NCBI RefSeq assembly: GCF_000818395.1
Contig: NZ_JWJG01000028.1
Coordinates: forward strand, 2,950,454-3,001,202
Reading direction: 5' to 3'
Source: Noviherbaspirillum autotrophicum
GTDB taxonomy: Bacteria > Pseudomonadota > Gammaproteobacteria > Burkholderiales > Burkholderiaceae_D
DNA length: 50,749 nucleotides
Below are positions 23,835 to 33,110 of this stretch, in pieces (within the stretch, counting starts at the first letter, position 1; each line of letters begins with the position of its first letter). A model generated the notes under the pieces. The model was not told where the DNA came from, searched no databases, and worked only from the letters and a program-made list of their open reading frames with translations. The position numbers were made by a program, and so were the translations under genes.

Positions 23835-25730
23835 CTAAAAAAGTCGCTCCAATTCTTCTTTACACCAAATTTTGGAGGCAAGCTGTCGATAAAACTCAGT
23901 ACGTTGGTCTAGACCAGAAATGTCTGCGCAGGGAACTGGATCACATTTGATTCCACTTTCGGTTGAGAATTTGGTCCAGTTTGGTTGGTTTTTGAAAAAA
24001 TTTTCTGTGAGTGTCTGCGCAAGTACGTTTTCACCAGAGTATCTCTGCAATTTATCCGTATAAGCCATGTCCTTCATGGATCTGTTTCGGCCACGCGGCA
24101 ATAGGATTAATCCACCAATGCTGTTCCGTTTTGCAGTGAACTCAGACGTAGATGAGAAAGGTTTGCCTCTTGCCTTCGCGATATCTGCATTAGCGTCGGC
24201 AAAATCATGCGCAATCAAATGTTCAACGTCGAATGTCCTAGAGTCGCGAGAACGATCCACATAATCAGAGAATCCAACCCCAGTTGCCATTTCAAGAGAA
24301 CGCTCAAGATACTCAGCCAGTCTGCCTAGCAAGTGCAGAAGATCTTGTCTCTTGATATTCTCGTAGGTAGCTCCGGTTATGCCATCAACCTTATCGCGCT
24401 CGTTCTGAATACGCTCACTGAGCTTTACTTTTAGTTCTGCGACATCAAGATCTCGAATCTCCTTTGCCAGCTCAAAGATCAGGTCTCGAATATTGTCGTA
24501 GGTATTCTCTTTTCCGTTCAATACCCGTACCGTCGCAAGATAATCTAAGAAATACGAGATGGCTTTGATTTTCTTCGTGGCGTCCGATGTTGTATCAGTC
24601 GGCTTAACTGTGCTGAAAATAACCATGGCTTGGAGCGTTAAATCTCGTGCGCCGTTGAAAAACACATGGGGGAAGTTTTCGTCGTATTTTTGTTCGCCAT
24701 GTTTAATCTGACAGTACAGATTAACGAAATATGGAAGTGTCCCTGTTAACAGATTCGAAAAATCATCACTCGTCTTGAGGCCTAAACGGTCCTTGTTGTC
24801 GATTACCCAGCGATGGTAGCTATCGCCAATCAGTTCGAAATCGCCAGGCGCGTCTCCTCGCTTCTTGCCTCGAATCGTATCTGCATATTTACTACGAATC
24901 CAAGTCTTAAAAAAGTTTGAATCCTCATCACTCCCCAGCCCTTTCAACTTTTGGATACAGTCCATCCAACTCGCATGGGCGGCTTGATTCTGCTGATTAT
25001 TTGAGATGCTTGAGAGCAAAAAGCCTTTGAGCAAATCAATGGGGCTTAATTTCAAGCCACGATCATTCATAGTTACAAATACTTTATGACCATCTTGCTC
25101 ACGCGGAACGCCAATCTCAAACATGCATACGCATTCCGTCAGATAGTCAAATAGATGGGGGAGTAGATTTTGATCCTTAATCTCTGCCGCCAAAAAATTA
25201 TCAATTTCTTGGTATAACGACCAAAGTCTCTCAGTTCCCGAATCTTTATTTTGGATAGAGTCAACGGCTGCAGAAAGTTCGTCGTCGTCCGTCGGCCCAT
25301 CAATGAGAAGATCAAACAGATCGTGGCGCGGTTTGTCCATATCGAGATTGAACTCGTTCTGTCCCGCGACTCGACGACGAATTGTTTGATCAACTGGCGA
25401 AATAGAAAGGTTAGGTTGTTTCTTATTGAGACGATGGACGTAGGATAAGAGCAGCGTAAGAGTGGTAATTCGCTGCTGCCCATCGACAATTGCCTTTCCT
25501 CCTTGTGCAACTTGAGTGGTTATGATGGTCCCGAGGAAGTAAGAATCGTAACCTAGTACATCTTGCCTCCCGTGATTAGGCTTCCAAGTTGAAAGAAACG
25601 CCTCCTGAATATCGGTTAGCAGTTCTTGTAGATGCTTCACAGTCCACTTGTAGTCACGCTGATAGGTGGGCAGTACAAATTTCTGCTGCAAGCAGGTATT
25701 TACAGTTTTACGATCAAAGGTAATTTGCAT
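23835..25730 (-). CDS. DUF262 + DUF1524 protein, GmrSD-like type IV restriction nuclease
   Basis: 631 residues. DUF262 comes first: the FVLPTYQRDYKW motif near residue 20 and IVDGQQRITTLTLLL near residue 75 form the ParB-like NTP-binding/hydrolysis core. DUF1524 is at the C-terminus: FDVEHLIAHDFAD near residue 515 is the His-Me-finger-type motif, with RNSIGGLILLPRGRNRSMKD after it. Fused GmrS-GmrD proteins cut phage DNA with modified cytosines in an NTP-dependent way; relatives (BrxU, SspE) act in BREX and Ssp defence. This copy has both halves and is a good candidate defence nuclease. The gene is clearly AT-richer. The first ATG is at 25730; a TTG at 25766 is possible. Confidence 0.88.
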   Translation of the reverse strand: MQITFDRKTVNTCLQQKFVLPTYQRDYKWTVKHLQELLTDIQEAFLSTWKPNHGRQDVLGYDSYFLGTIITTQVAQGGKAIVDGQQRITTLTLLLSYVHRLNKKQPNLSISPVDQTIRRRVAGQNEFNLDMDKPRHDLFDLLIDGPTDDDELSAAVDSIQNKDSGTERLWSLYQEIDNFLAAEIKDQNLLPHLFDYLTECVCMFEIGVPREQDGHKVFVTMNDRGLKLSPIDLLKGFLLSSISNNQQNQAAHASWMDCIQKLKGLGSDEDSNFFKTWIRSKYADTIRGKKRGDAPGDFELIGDSYHRWVIDNKDRLGLKTSDDFSNLLTGTLPYFVNLYCQIKHGEQKYDENFPHVFFNGARDLTLQAMVIFSTVKPTDTTSDATKKIKAISYFLDYLATVRVLNGKENTYDNIRDLIFELAKEIRDLDVAELKVKLSERIQNERDKVDGITGATYENIKRQDLLHLLGRLAEYLERSLEMATGVGFSDYVDRSRDSRTFDVEHLIAHDFADANADIAKARGKPFSSTSEFTAKRNSIGGLILLPRGRNRSMKDMAYTDKLQRYSGENVLAQTLTENFFKNQPNWTKFSTESGIKCDPVPCADISGLDQRTEFYRQLASKIWCKEELERLF

Positions 25731-26176
25731 TGTTTCTTTCGGTTGATTCGTACAGGTCAAATTCAAAGTCTTTCAACTGCTAGTCGTGTCAAATGTAGGA
25801 CGGACGTCACAATTTTGTAGGCTCGTTTTGGGGAAGTGCATGGTTTAACTTACACCCATAGTTAATCCAGAAAAATTTAACTGGCCAGCGTGGTTTAATT
25901 TGATGCATTAGAGCGAGCGCAGCGGATGTTGGAGGTGTATTTTCCTATTGCTCCAAGGAATTATTGATCCCATATTTATGGGGGGGATAAGAAAGTACAC
26001 CGCCAATACCGCTCAACTCACATACGTTCCATGAGGTCAGGGGGGCTAACGACCAGAGCTGAGCATTATTTCGACCCTTTCCAAACTAGATGGGGTCAGA
26101 CTCGATAAAGTCTTAAACCGAGTCTGACCCCACATATCTGTAACTGGTTGATGCCCCCTTGAACAACCTGTCAAGT
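25731..26176. other. AT-rich gap with REP, upstream of the GmrSD-like gene
   Basis: 446 bases. The part next to 25730 must hold the promoter of the GmrSD-like gene; a TTGACA is present on the minus strand near 25785-25790, but no matching -10 at the usual distance is convincing. A short palindrome CCCATATTTATGGG lies near 25969-25982 and a full REP at 26090-26136. I see no gene. Confidence 0.4.
26090..26136. repeat. nearly complete family-1 REP palindrome
   Basis: ATGGGGTCAGACTCG (26090-26104) and CGAGTCTGACCCC (26119-26131, then ACAT) around TAAAGTCTTAAAC. It begins 40 bases beyond the 3' end of the helical hypothetical gene. Confidence 0.9.
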
Positions 26177-26890
26177 CTATTTTCCAAGCAGGTAATTTAG
26201 AGATTGGCCAATCTGCGGTAGACCAAGTACGATAGTCAATGCGTCGGCGGCAGTGCCAACGATTGTGGAAATCTTCGAGCCAATTTCAGAGTTGCGGATA
26301 ACTTCTTTGTATTTCGGGTCGATAACTTGGTGACCCATAATTATCTCGATCGAGTCAAGTATTCCCGCAGTGCCGGTGATATGGTACTCGTCGATTGCAG
26401 CGATTAGCTTCCTCAAGTTTCGTGCTAGATACCTTTTTACATCAATATCGAAATCCGATTGCAGCGTTTCTGCTAAACATTCGTCGAGATCTGATCGTAT
26501 TTTTTTCAGTGTATCGGCTTCAAGGGGCTTGGTTCGCGATTGAACCTGCAGCAGTTTTGCGTGTAGTCTCAGATATGTGTAGGAGTGGGAGTCAATGTTG
26601 TTGATAAATGTGCCCCATTGGCTTTGAAGTTGTTGGCTGATGAATGCATGCCCAACCTGATTATTCCAATGCTGCCAAGTATTCTGCTCTTCAGGGTAAA
26701 TATCCTGCAGCGCCTGAATAATTTGGCTTGGCAACTCCATGACTTTGCCCATCCGAATCAGGAGATCGGGTGAGTTTTGGTCGGTTTTTAATATTTGTGC
26801 CCAAGCTGCCTTGCAGCCACTTTGAGCGCCTATTGATTTTCCTTCTTCGAGAATGGATAAGAGGCGGTATGCTGGATTGGTACAGTCCAT
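26177..26890 (-). CDS. helical hypothetical protein with hydrophobic C-terminus, possible defence accessory
   Basis: About 237 residues from the first ATG; a GTG at 26971 would add 27. I do not recognise the family. The protein starts NPAYRLLSILEEGKSIGAQSGCKAAWAQIL, is predicted mostly helical with a middle of amphipathic helices (THLKKIRSDLDECL-like patterns), and ends in a glycine- and leucine-rich stretch (ISTIVGTAADALTIVLGLPQIGQSLNYLLGK) that could insert in a membrane. AT-rich composition and position next to the GmrSD-like gene, with a REP at its 3' end, place it in the accessory island. A cell-envelope effector is a guess only. Confidence 0.68.
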   Translation of the reverse strand: MDCTNPAYRLLSILEEGKSIGAQSGCKAAWAQILKTDQNSPDLLIRMGKVMELPSQIIQALQDIYPEEQNTWQHWNNQVGHAFISQQLQSQWGTFINNIDSHSYTYLRLHAKLLQVQSRTKPLEADTLKKIRSDLDECLAETLQSDFDIDVKRYLARNLRKLIAAIDEYHITGTAGILDSIEIIMGHQVIDPKYKEVIRNSEIGSKISTIVGTAADALTIVLGLPQIGQSLNYLLGK

Positions 26891-27101
26891 ACTTTTAAGT
26901 AAGAAATTTTTTAGGTAGGAATTGTTTTGTGTAGTGATACGGTGCACCGTAGCCCCCCATTTATGCAACACGGGGGCTTATCAATAAAGACTAACTAAAA
27001 GTAACATGATTTTACTTTCTTTCAGGAAATCTATGCGGCTGTAAAGTCAGTTTCATAATGGCTTGTATTCGCTCGGCTTTTTTCACTAACGACAGAAAAT
27101 A

Positions 27102-27128
27102 AAATGGGCACCACAAAGGTGCCCATTT
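27102..27128 (-). terminator. intrinsic terminator of glnS (bidirectional)
   Basis: Perfect 11-base arms AAATGGGCACC / GGTGCCCATTT with a five-base loop, 60 bases after the glnS stop on the minus strand, followed there by TATTTTC. It marks the boundary between the accessory island and the resident chromosome. Confidence 0.88.
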
Positions 27129-27187
27129 CTGTAGCGATGTGCTCCCCAGTCTTGACTCGAACCAGCAGCCAGGAGCAGATCAGATTT

Positions 27188-28945
<1,758 letters not shown>

Positions 28946-29179
28946 GTTCTTGGATGTCTGGTCGGTGGATTGCGTAACCGATCATTTTACCGTAGCGCGC
29001 AAGGGGCGGGATTGCGTCGCGGCGTGAACTTGCCGCGAAAACACGATTTAACGCCAGCGGCGCGGTATCGGCTCGCGCCACCGTGCGTAGCGAAAGCGGC
29101 GGCCCTTGATGGTTTGGCTGGAGGCAAGGCGGAAATGGCGCTACATTGCACGGCACTCAACAAGTGAAGGAGGCCCATC

Positions 29180-30271
29180 ATGGTCAAGCGGGAAGATCTG
29201 GACGCGGCGGTGCGCGCGGGCGTACTGAACCCGCTGGAGCTGGATGCGCTGTTTGCGTTCCTGCGGCAACGCGCGGCGCAGTCGCCGTCTGCCGATGCGG
29301 CGCGCTTTTCCGGCACGCATATCCTGTATTACCTCGGCGGCATGCTGGCCATCGGCGCGGCGTCGTTGTTTGCGACACTGGCGGTCGAGGCGCTGGGCAT
29401 GGGCGCGCTCCTGGCGCTGTCGCTGCTGTACGCCGGGATGGCCATGTGGGTAGCGGCAACGCTGGAGCGCAAGGGCTTTGGCATTCCCGCCGGGATTTTT
29501 GCGACGCTGGCCGTGGCGCTGGTGCCGCTGGCGGTGTTCGCGCTGCAGCATGTCCTCGGTTTCTGGGCCGACGGGCCGCGCGCGGCGCATTACCGCGATT
29601 TTCACCGCTACATCGACTGGCGCTGGCTGGTGATGGAACTGGCGACGCTGGCGGCAGGCGCAGCGCTGCTGCGGCGGTTTCGCTATCCGTTTCTGGTGAT
29701 GCCGATTGCGGTGACGCTGTGGTACATGGGCATGGATATCGTGCCTGCGCTGGTGCTACAGGCAGGCGAGGGCGCTGCCTGGTCTTCCGGCGCAGGATCG
29801 GAAGCGATATGGGAATTGCGCAAGGTGATCTCGCTGGTGTTCGGCCTGGTGATGCTGCTGGTGGCGTTCTTCGTCGACCTGCGTGCGCGCCACAGCAAGG
29901 ATTACGCCTTCTGGCTATACCTGTTCGGCCTGCTCACGTTTTGCGGCGCGCTGTCGATGATGGGCAGCGGCCGACTGGCGGGCAAGCTGGTCTACCTTGC
30001 CGTGCATTTCGTGCTGGTGTTCATCGGCGCGGTGCTCGCGCGCCGGGTATTCGCCGTATTCGGCGGGATCGGCATCGCGGCCGTGCTGACCGATCTGTCG
30101 TGGCACCTGTTCAAGAACAGCTTCGGCTTTGTGCTGGTGCTGACGGTGCTGGGCTTTGCGCTGATCGCGCTGGGGCTGTGGTGGAGCAAGCACGAAGCGG
30201 CGATGTCGGCGCGGCTGCGTGCCGTGCTGCCGGCCGATCTGCGCGAACTGCTGCAGGCGCGCCATGCCTGA
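29180..30271 (+). CDS. multi-pass membrane protein, DUF2157-like
   Basis: 363 residues. An N-terminal cytosolic segment MVKREDLDAAVRAGVLNPLELDALFAFL is followed by about eight to ten hydrophobic helices (YYLGGMLAIGAASLFATLA, ALLALSLLYAGMAMWVAA, FATLAVALVPLAVFAL and so on). This layout matches DUF2157-type predicted membrane proteins, whose function is unknown. GAAGGAGG lies eight bases before the ATG. The 30732-31148 protein begins in the same way, so the two are related. No enzymatic motif is visible. Confidence 0.82.
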   Translation: MVKREDLDAAVRAGVLNPLELDALFAFLRQRAAQSPSADAARFSGTHILYYLGGMLAIGAASLFATLAVEALGMGALLALSLLYAGMAMWVAATLERKGFGIPAGIFATLAVALVPLAVFALQHVLGFWADGPRAAHYRDFHRYIDWRWLVMELATLAAGAALLRRFRYPFLVMPIAVTLWYMGMDIVPALVLQAGEGAAWSSGAGSEAIWELRKVISLVFGLVMLLVAFFVDLRARHSKDYAFWLYLFGLLTFCGALSMMGSGRLAGKLVYLAVHFVLVFIGAVLARRVFAVFGGIGIAAVLTDLSWHLFKNSFGFVLVLTVLGFALIALGLWWSKHEAAMSARLRAVLPADLRELLQARHA

Positions 30272-30731
30272 AGGCGCGGGCGATGCGGTTTGATCTAGGT
30301 AAGACGCGTTTCAAACAGGCGGAATGCGCGCGTAAGAAGTTGATTTATGTCTACGTATTTTTACGGAAAAATCGATTAAATAGCCGAGTAGTCATTTTGA
30401 CAATAGTATGAAGGGCGCTCTGAATATCCCGTCATCCCTGTGGTGTGCCGCTTCCCGCACGCGTCCGGTTTCCCATGACCGGCACCGCGCGCAAACGGGC
30501 GGCACGCCGTTCGACTCGCCGTCCGGGTCGTTCCGCTCCGTCGCTGGAGCGGTGTTGCGCGGCCGGCACGATGCTGGTCTTTGCGCAGGCAGTTTCGCCA
30601 GCCGATAAGCGTTGCAGCGCTTTTCGGCGCGACCGCCTGACCGACCGGGTCGATCAGGTGCCGGTGCCGCAGTTCCGCGTGTTTGGATCGTCCCGTCGTC
30701 CGGTAAAAACAACTATCCGAAGGAGCGATGC
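30272..30731. other. unexplained 460-base gap
   Basis: The first ~140 bases are AT-rich (TTTATGTCTACGTATTTTTA and TTTTGACAATAGTATGAAG) and could hold a promoter; the remaining ~300 bases are very GC-rich without a convincing gene. Plus-strand frames through it are Arg/Pro-rich and look like noise. No repeat or tRNA is seen. Confidence 0.4.
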
Positions 30732-31148
30732 ATGACGATTAGACGCGAGGACCTGGCCGCCGCTGCCGCGGTGGGCCTTCTTCATTACAAGCAGGTCGAG
30801 CCGCTGCTGGTATTCCTGCTGCAGCGCGACTTGCGCGAAAAGCGCGAGGAAATGCTGGCGCAGATGCGCCCGGCGCCATTCCAGCGGCTCAACCGCTGGC
30901 TGTCCTATCTGGCCGGCGCGCTGGCGTTGGCGACCGCGATCCTGTTCGTCGTCTTGCTTGCCGACCGTGGGCATCTGGCAGGCGATATCGACCTGCTGCT
31001 CTTTACCTTTCCCTATGGCCTCGGGTTGCTGGTGCTGGTTTTGTCGGTACGGCGGCGCGGCATCGGTGCGCGCCTGCGCATGCCTGCGGCGCTGGTCGTG
31101 GCGTCGGTCCCGCTGGCGGTGCTGGCGCTGCATCATGTCGGCGTCTGA
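30732..31148 (+). CDS. short membrane protein related to the 29180 gene
   Basis: 138 residues. The start TIRREDLAAAAAVGLLHYKQVEPLLVFLLQR parallels VKREDLDAAVRAGVLNPLELDALFAFLRQR of the protein at 29180, and the following helices (LSYLAGALALATAILFVVLL, LLLFTFPYGLGLLVLVLSV, LVVASVPLAVLALHHVGV) match its first three or four. The related protein then continues for over 200 more residues, so this is either a short paralogue or a truncated one. The AAGGAGC ribosome-binding site is good, so it is probably expressed. I find no clear remnant of the missing part downstream. Confidence 0.75.
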   Translation: MTIRREDLAAAAAVGLLHYKQVEPLLVFLLQRDLREKREEMLAQMRPAPFQRLNRWLSYLAGALALATAILFVVLLADRGHLAGDIDLLLFTFPYGLGLLVLVLSVRRRGIGARLRMPAALVVASVPLAVLALHHVGV

Positions 31149-31292
31149 TTGCCGCGACCAATAAGCACGGTTGGCCGGGTTCAAGCAAGTCCGGCGAGGA
31201 ATGTAGCGCAACAGCGCTGTTCATCTGTTTCGCAGTTTGGCAGAGTCCGATAAGATATTGCGTTTATGCAAGATGCCACGGATTGAGTCGAT

Positions 31293-32255
31293 ATGCGGAT
31301 CGGTATTGCTGTTTTTTCATGCGCCTTGCTGTTGAGCCAGGGCGCATTGGCCAGGGAGCCTCAGAAATCGTCGGCGGATTTTGCAACCGATGCGATTACG
31401 AAAGGCGACAGCCGTAAGGGCGCCCAGGCGGACAAGGCGCAGGACGCCAAGCCCGCGCGTGCCCTGACCAATGACGAGATCGCAGCCATGATCAAGACGC
31501 GGCTGGCGGAAATCCGCAAGAACAGGGCAGCCAGGCTCGCCGACGAGCGCACCAAGGCCGCCGCCGAATTGTCCGAGCGCACCGAGCATTGGAGCTATGA
31601 CGGTGAAAGTGGCCCGGAAAAATGGGGCAAGCGCAACCCGGCATGGGCAACATGCGCCTCGGGCAAGCGCCAGTCGCCGATCGACATCCGCGACGGCATC
31701 AAGGTCGACCTCGAGCCGGTGATGTTCGATTACCTGCCCTCGCGCTTCAACGTGCTCGACAACGGCCACACGGTGCAAGTCAACGTCGGCAGCGGCAACA
31801 GCATCACGCTGACCGGACGCAAATATGAACTGGAGCATTTCCATTTCCACCGGCCGTCCGAGGAAAAAATCAACGGCCGCGGCACGGAGATGGTCGCGCA
31901 CCTGGTGCACAAGGATGGGGACGGCAGGATCGCGGTGGTGGCGGTGCTGATCGACAGCGGCGCGGCGCACGGCTTGATCCAGACGGTCTGGAACAATCTG
32001 CCGCTGGAAAAGAACGAGCCGCTGGCGCCGATCTCGACCATCGACATCAACCAGCTGCTGCCGCAGCGGCGCGACTACTACACTTACATGGGTTCGCTCA
32101 CCACGCCGCCCTGCAGCGAAGGCGTGCTGTGGATCGTGATGAAAGAGACGATCCAGGCGTCGCCGCAGCAGATCGCCATTTTTGGCAAGCTGTACCCGAT
32201 GAATGCGCGGCCGGTGCAGGATGCATCCGGGCGCCTGATCAAGGAATCGAACTGA
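31293..32255 (+). CDS. periplasmic alpha-carbonic anhydrase with N-terminal extension
   Basis: 320 residues. A signal peptide ends near GALARE (residue ~21). A charged, Lys/Ala/Arg-rich region (~22-95, TNDEIAAMIKTRLAEIRKNRAARLADERTK) precedes the enzyme domain. From HWSYDGESGPEKWG the alpha-type carbonic anhydrase fold is clear: QSPIDI, the zinc ligands in ELEHFHFHRPSEE (two His) and MVAHLVH (third His), and the conserved LTTPPCSEGV. It converts CO2 and bicarbonate in the periplasm. Usual bacterial alpha enzymes are ~220-250 residues, so the extra helical part is notable. A strong stem-loop starts on the stop codon. Confidence 0.95.
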   Translation: MRIGIAVFSCALLLSQGALAREPQKSSADFATDAITKGDSRKGAQADKAQDAKPARALTNDEIAAMIKTRLAEIRKNRAARLADERTKAAAELSERTEHWSYDGESGPEKWGKRNPAWATCASGKRQSPIDIRDGIKVDLEPVMFDYLPSRFNVLDNGHTVQVNVGSGNSITLTGRKYELEHFHFHRPSEEKINGRGTEMVAHLVHKDGDGRIAVVAVLIDSGAAHGLIQTVWNNLPLEKNEPLAPISTIDINQLLPQRRDYYTYMGSLTTPPCSEGVLWIVMKETIQASPQQIAIFGKLYPMNARPVQDASGRLIKESN

Positions 32256-32310
32256 GAGCCGGTTCGAAAACTACTGCGCAGACCGCTCGCTACGTTTTCA
32301 AACCGGCTCT
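32255..32310. terminator. long inverted repeat between carbonic anhydrase and response regulator
   Basis: Arms of 17 bases, AGAGCCGGTTCGAAAAC (32255-32271) and GTTTTCAAACCGGCTCT (32294-32310), with one mismatch and a 22-base loop. The left arm starts on the last base of the carbonic anhydrase stop codon. The repeat separates convergent genes and should work as a bidirectional terminator, despite a missing T-tract. Confidence 0.75.
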
Positions 32311-32318
32311 GGGCGTCT

Positions 32319-33110
32319 TCACATCTGCTTGAACAGGTGCGCGAACACCCGGCTCACCGCCAGGTTCTCGCTGCGCCCGCGCAAGCGCAGCGCCAGCTTG
32401 CCGCTGTCGTCGCGCACCGCCGCCTGCACGCAATGGACATTGACGACCGTGCCGCGATGGATCTGCCAGAACTGGTTCGGGTCGAGCTGCGGCAGCAGCT
32501 CCCTCAAGCTGGTGCGGATCAATGATTCGCTGTCGGCGGTGACGATATTCACATACTTGTCGGCGGCTTCGAAATAATGCACGTCGGCCACCGGGATCAT
32601 GCGGATCTGGTTGCCGACCGCGGCGCGCACGATGGACAGCTTTTCTCCCGAGGCCGGCGCGGCCGGAACCAGTGCGCGCAGTTGCCCGACGATGCGTTCC
32701 AGCTCGCTGTTGCGCTCGGCATTCTTTTGCAGCCGCGCTTTCAGGCGGTCGACCGTCTTCGCCAGGCGCGTATCGCTTACCGGCTTGAGCACATAGTCGG
32801 CCGCAGCCTGCTCGAAGGCCGCCAGCGCATAGTCGTCGTAGGCGGTGACGAACACCACCAGCGGAAACGGCACATCCGCCGGCCAGTCCTCCGCCAGTTC
32901 CTGCGCCGCTTCCAGCCCGCTCTTGCCCGGCATTCTAATGTCGAGGAACAGCACGTCGGGCCGCTGGGCCAGCGCTTCCTGCACCGCCGACACGCCGTTG
33001 TCGAGCACGCCGCCGACCTGCAGCTCCGGCCACAGGCGCGCCAGTGTCTGCACTAGCGTAAAGGCGAGAATCGGTTCGTCTTCTGCAACCAGAGCGCGGA
33101 TTGTCGTCAT
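32319..33110 (-). CDS. LytTR-family response regulator
   Basis: 263 residues. The receiver domain (~1-125) has the acidic pair DE near residue 10, the phospho-acceptor Asp in LFLDIRMPGKSG near residue 55, a Thr in FVTAYDDYALAAFE and the Lys in LKPVSD. A coiled linker (LKARLQKNAERNSELERIV) follows, then a LytTR DNA-binding domain (~160-260) with VADVHYFEAADKYVNIVT and NQFWQIHRGTVVNVHCV. It is a transcription factor like AlgR or YehT. Its start overlaps the end of the sensor kinase gene by four bases (upstream on the same strand), so the two are one operon and the kinase is its partner. Confidence 0.95.
   Translation of the reverse strand: MTTIRALVAEDEPILAFTLVQTLARLWPELQVGGVLDNGVSAVQEALAQRPDVLFLDIRMPGKSGLEAAQELAEDWPADVPFPLVVFVTAYDDYALAAFEQAAADYVLKPVSDTRLAKTVDRLKARLQKNAERNSELERIVGQLRALVPAAPASGEKLSIVRAAVGNQIRMIPVADVHYFEAADKYVNIVTADSESLIRTSLRELLPQLDPNQFWQIHRGTVVNVHCVQAAVRDDSGKLALRLRGRSENLAVSRVFAHLFKQM

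Noticed and set aside
27135-27180. Possible tRNA remnant (GACTCGAACC, like a T-arm)
   Set aside because: Flanking bases do not form the T-stem or any acceptor stem; likely chance.
30445-30735. 96-codon plus-strand frame in the 30.3-30.7 kb gap
   Set aside because: Arg/Pro-rich noise typical of GC-rich non-coding DNA, overlapping the start of the next gene; no start signal.
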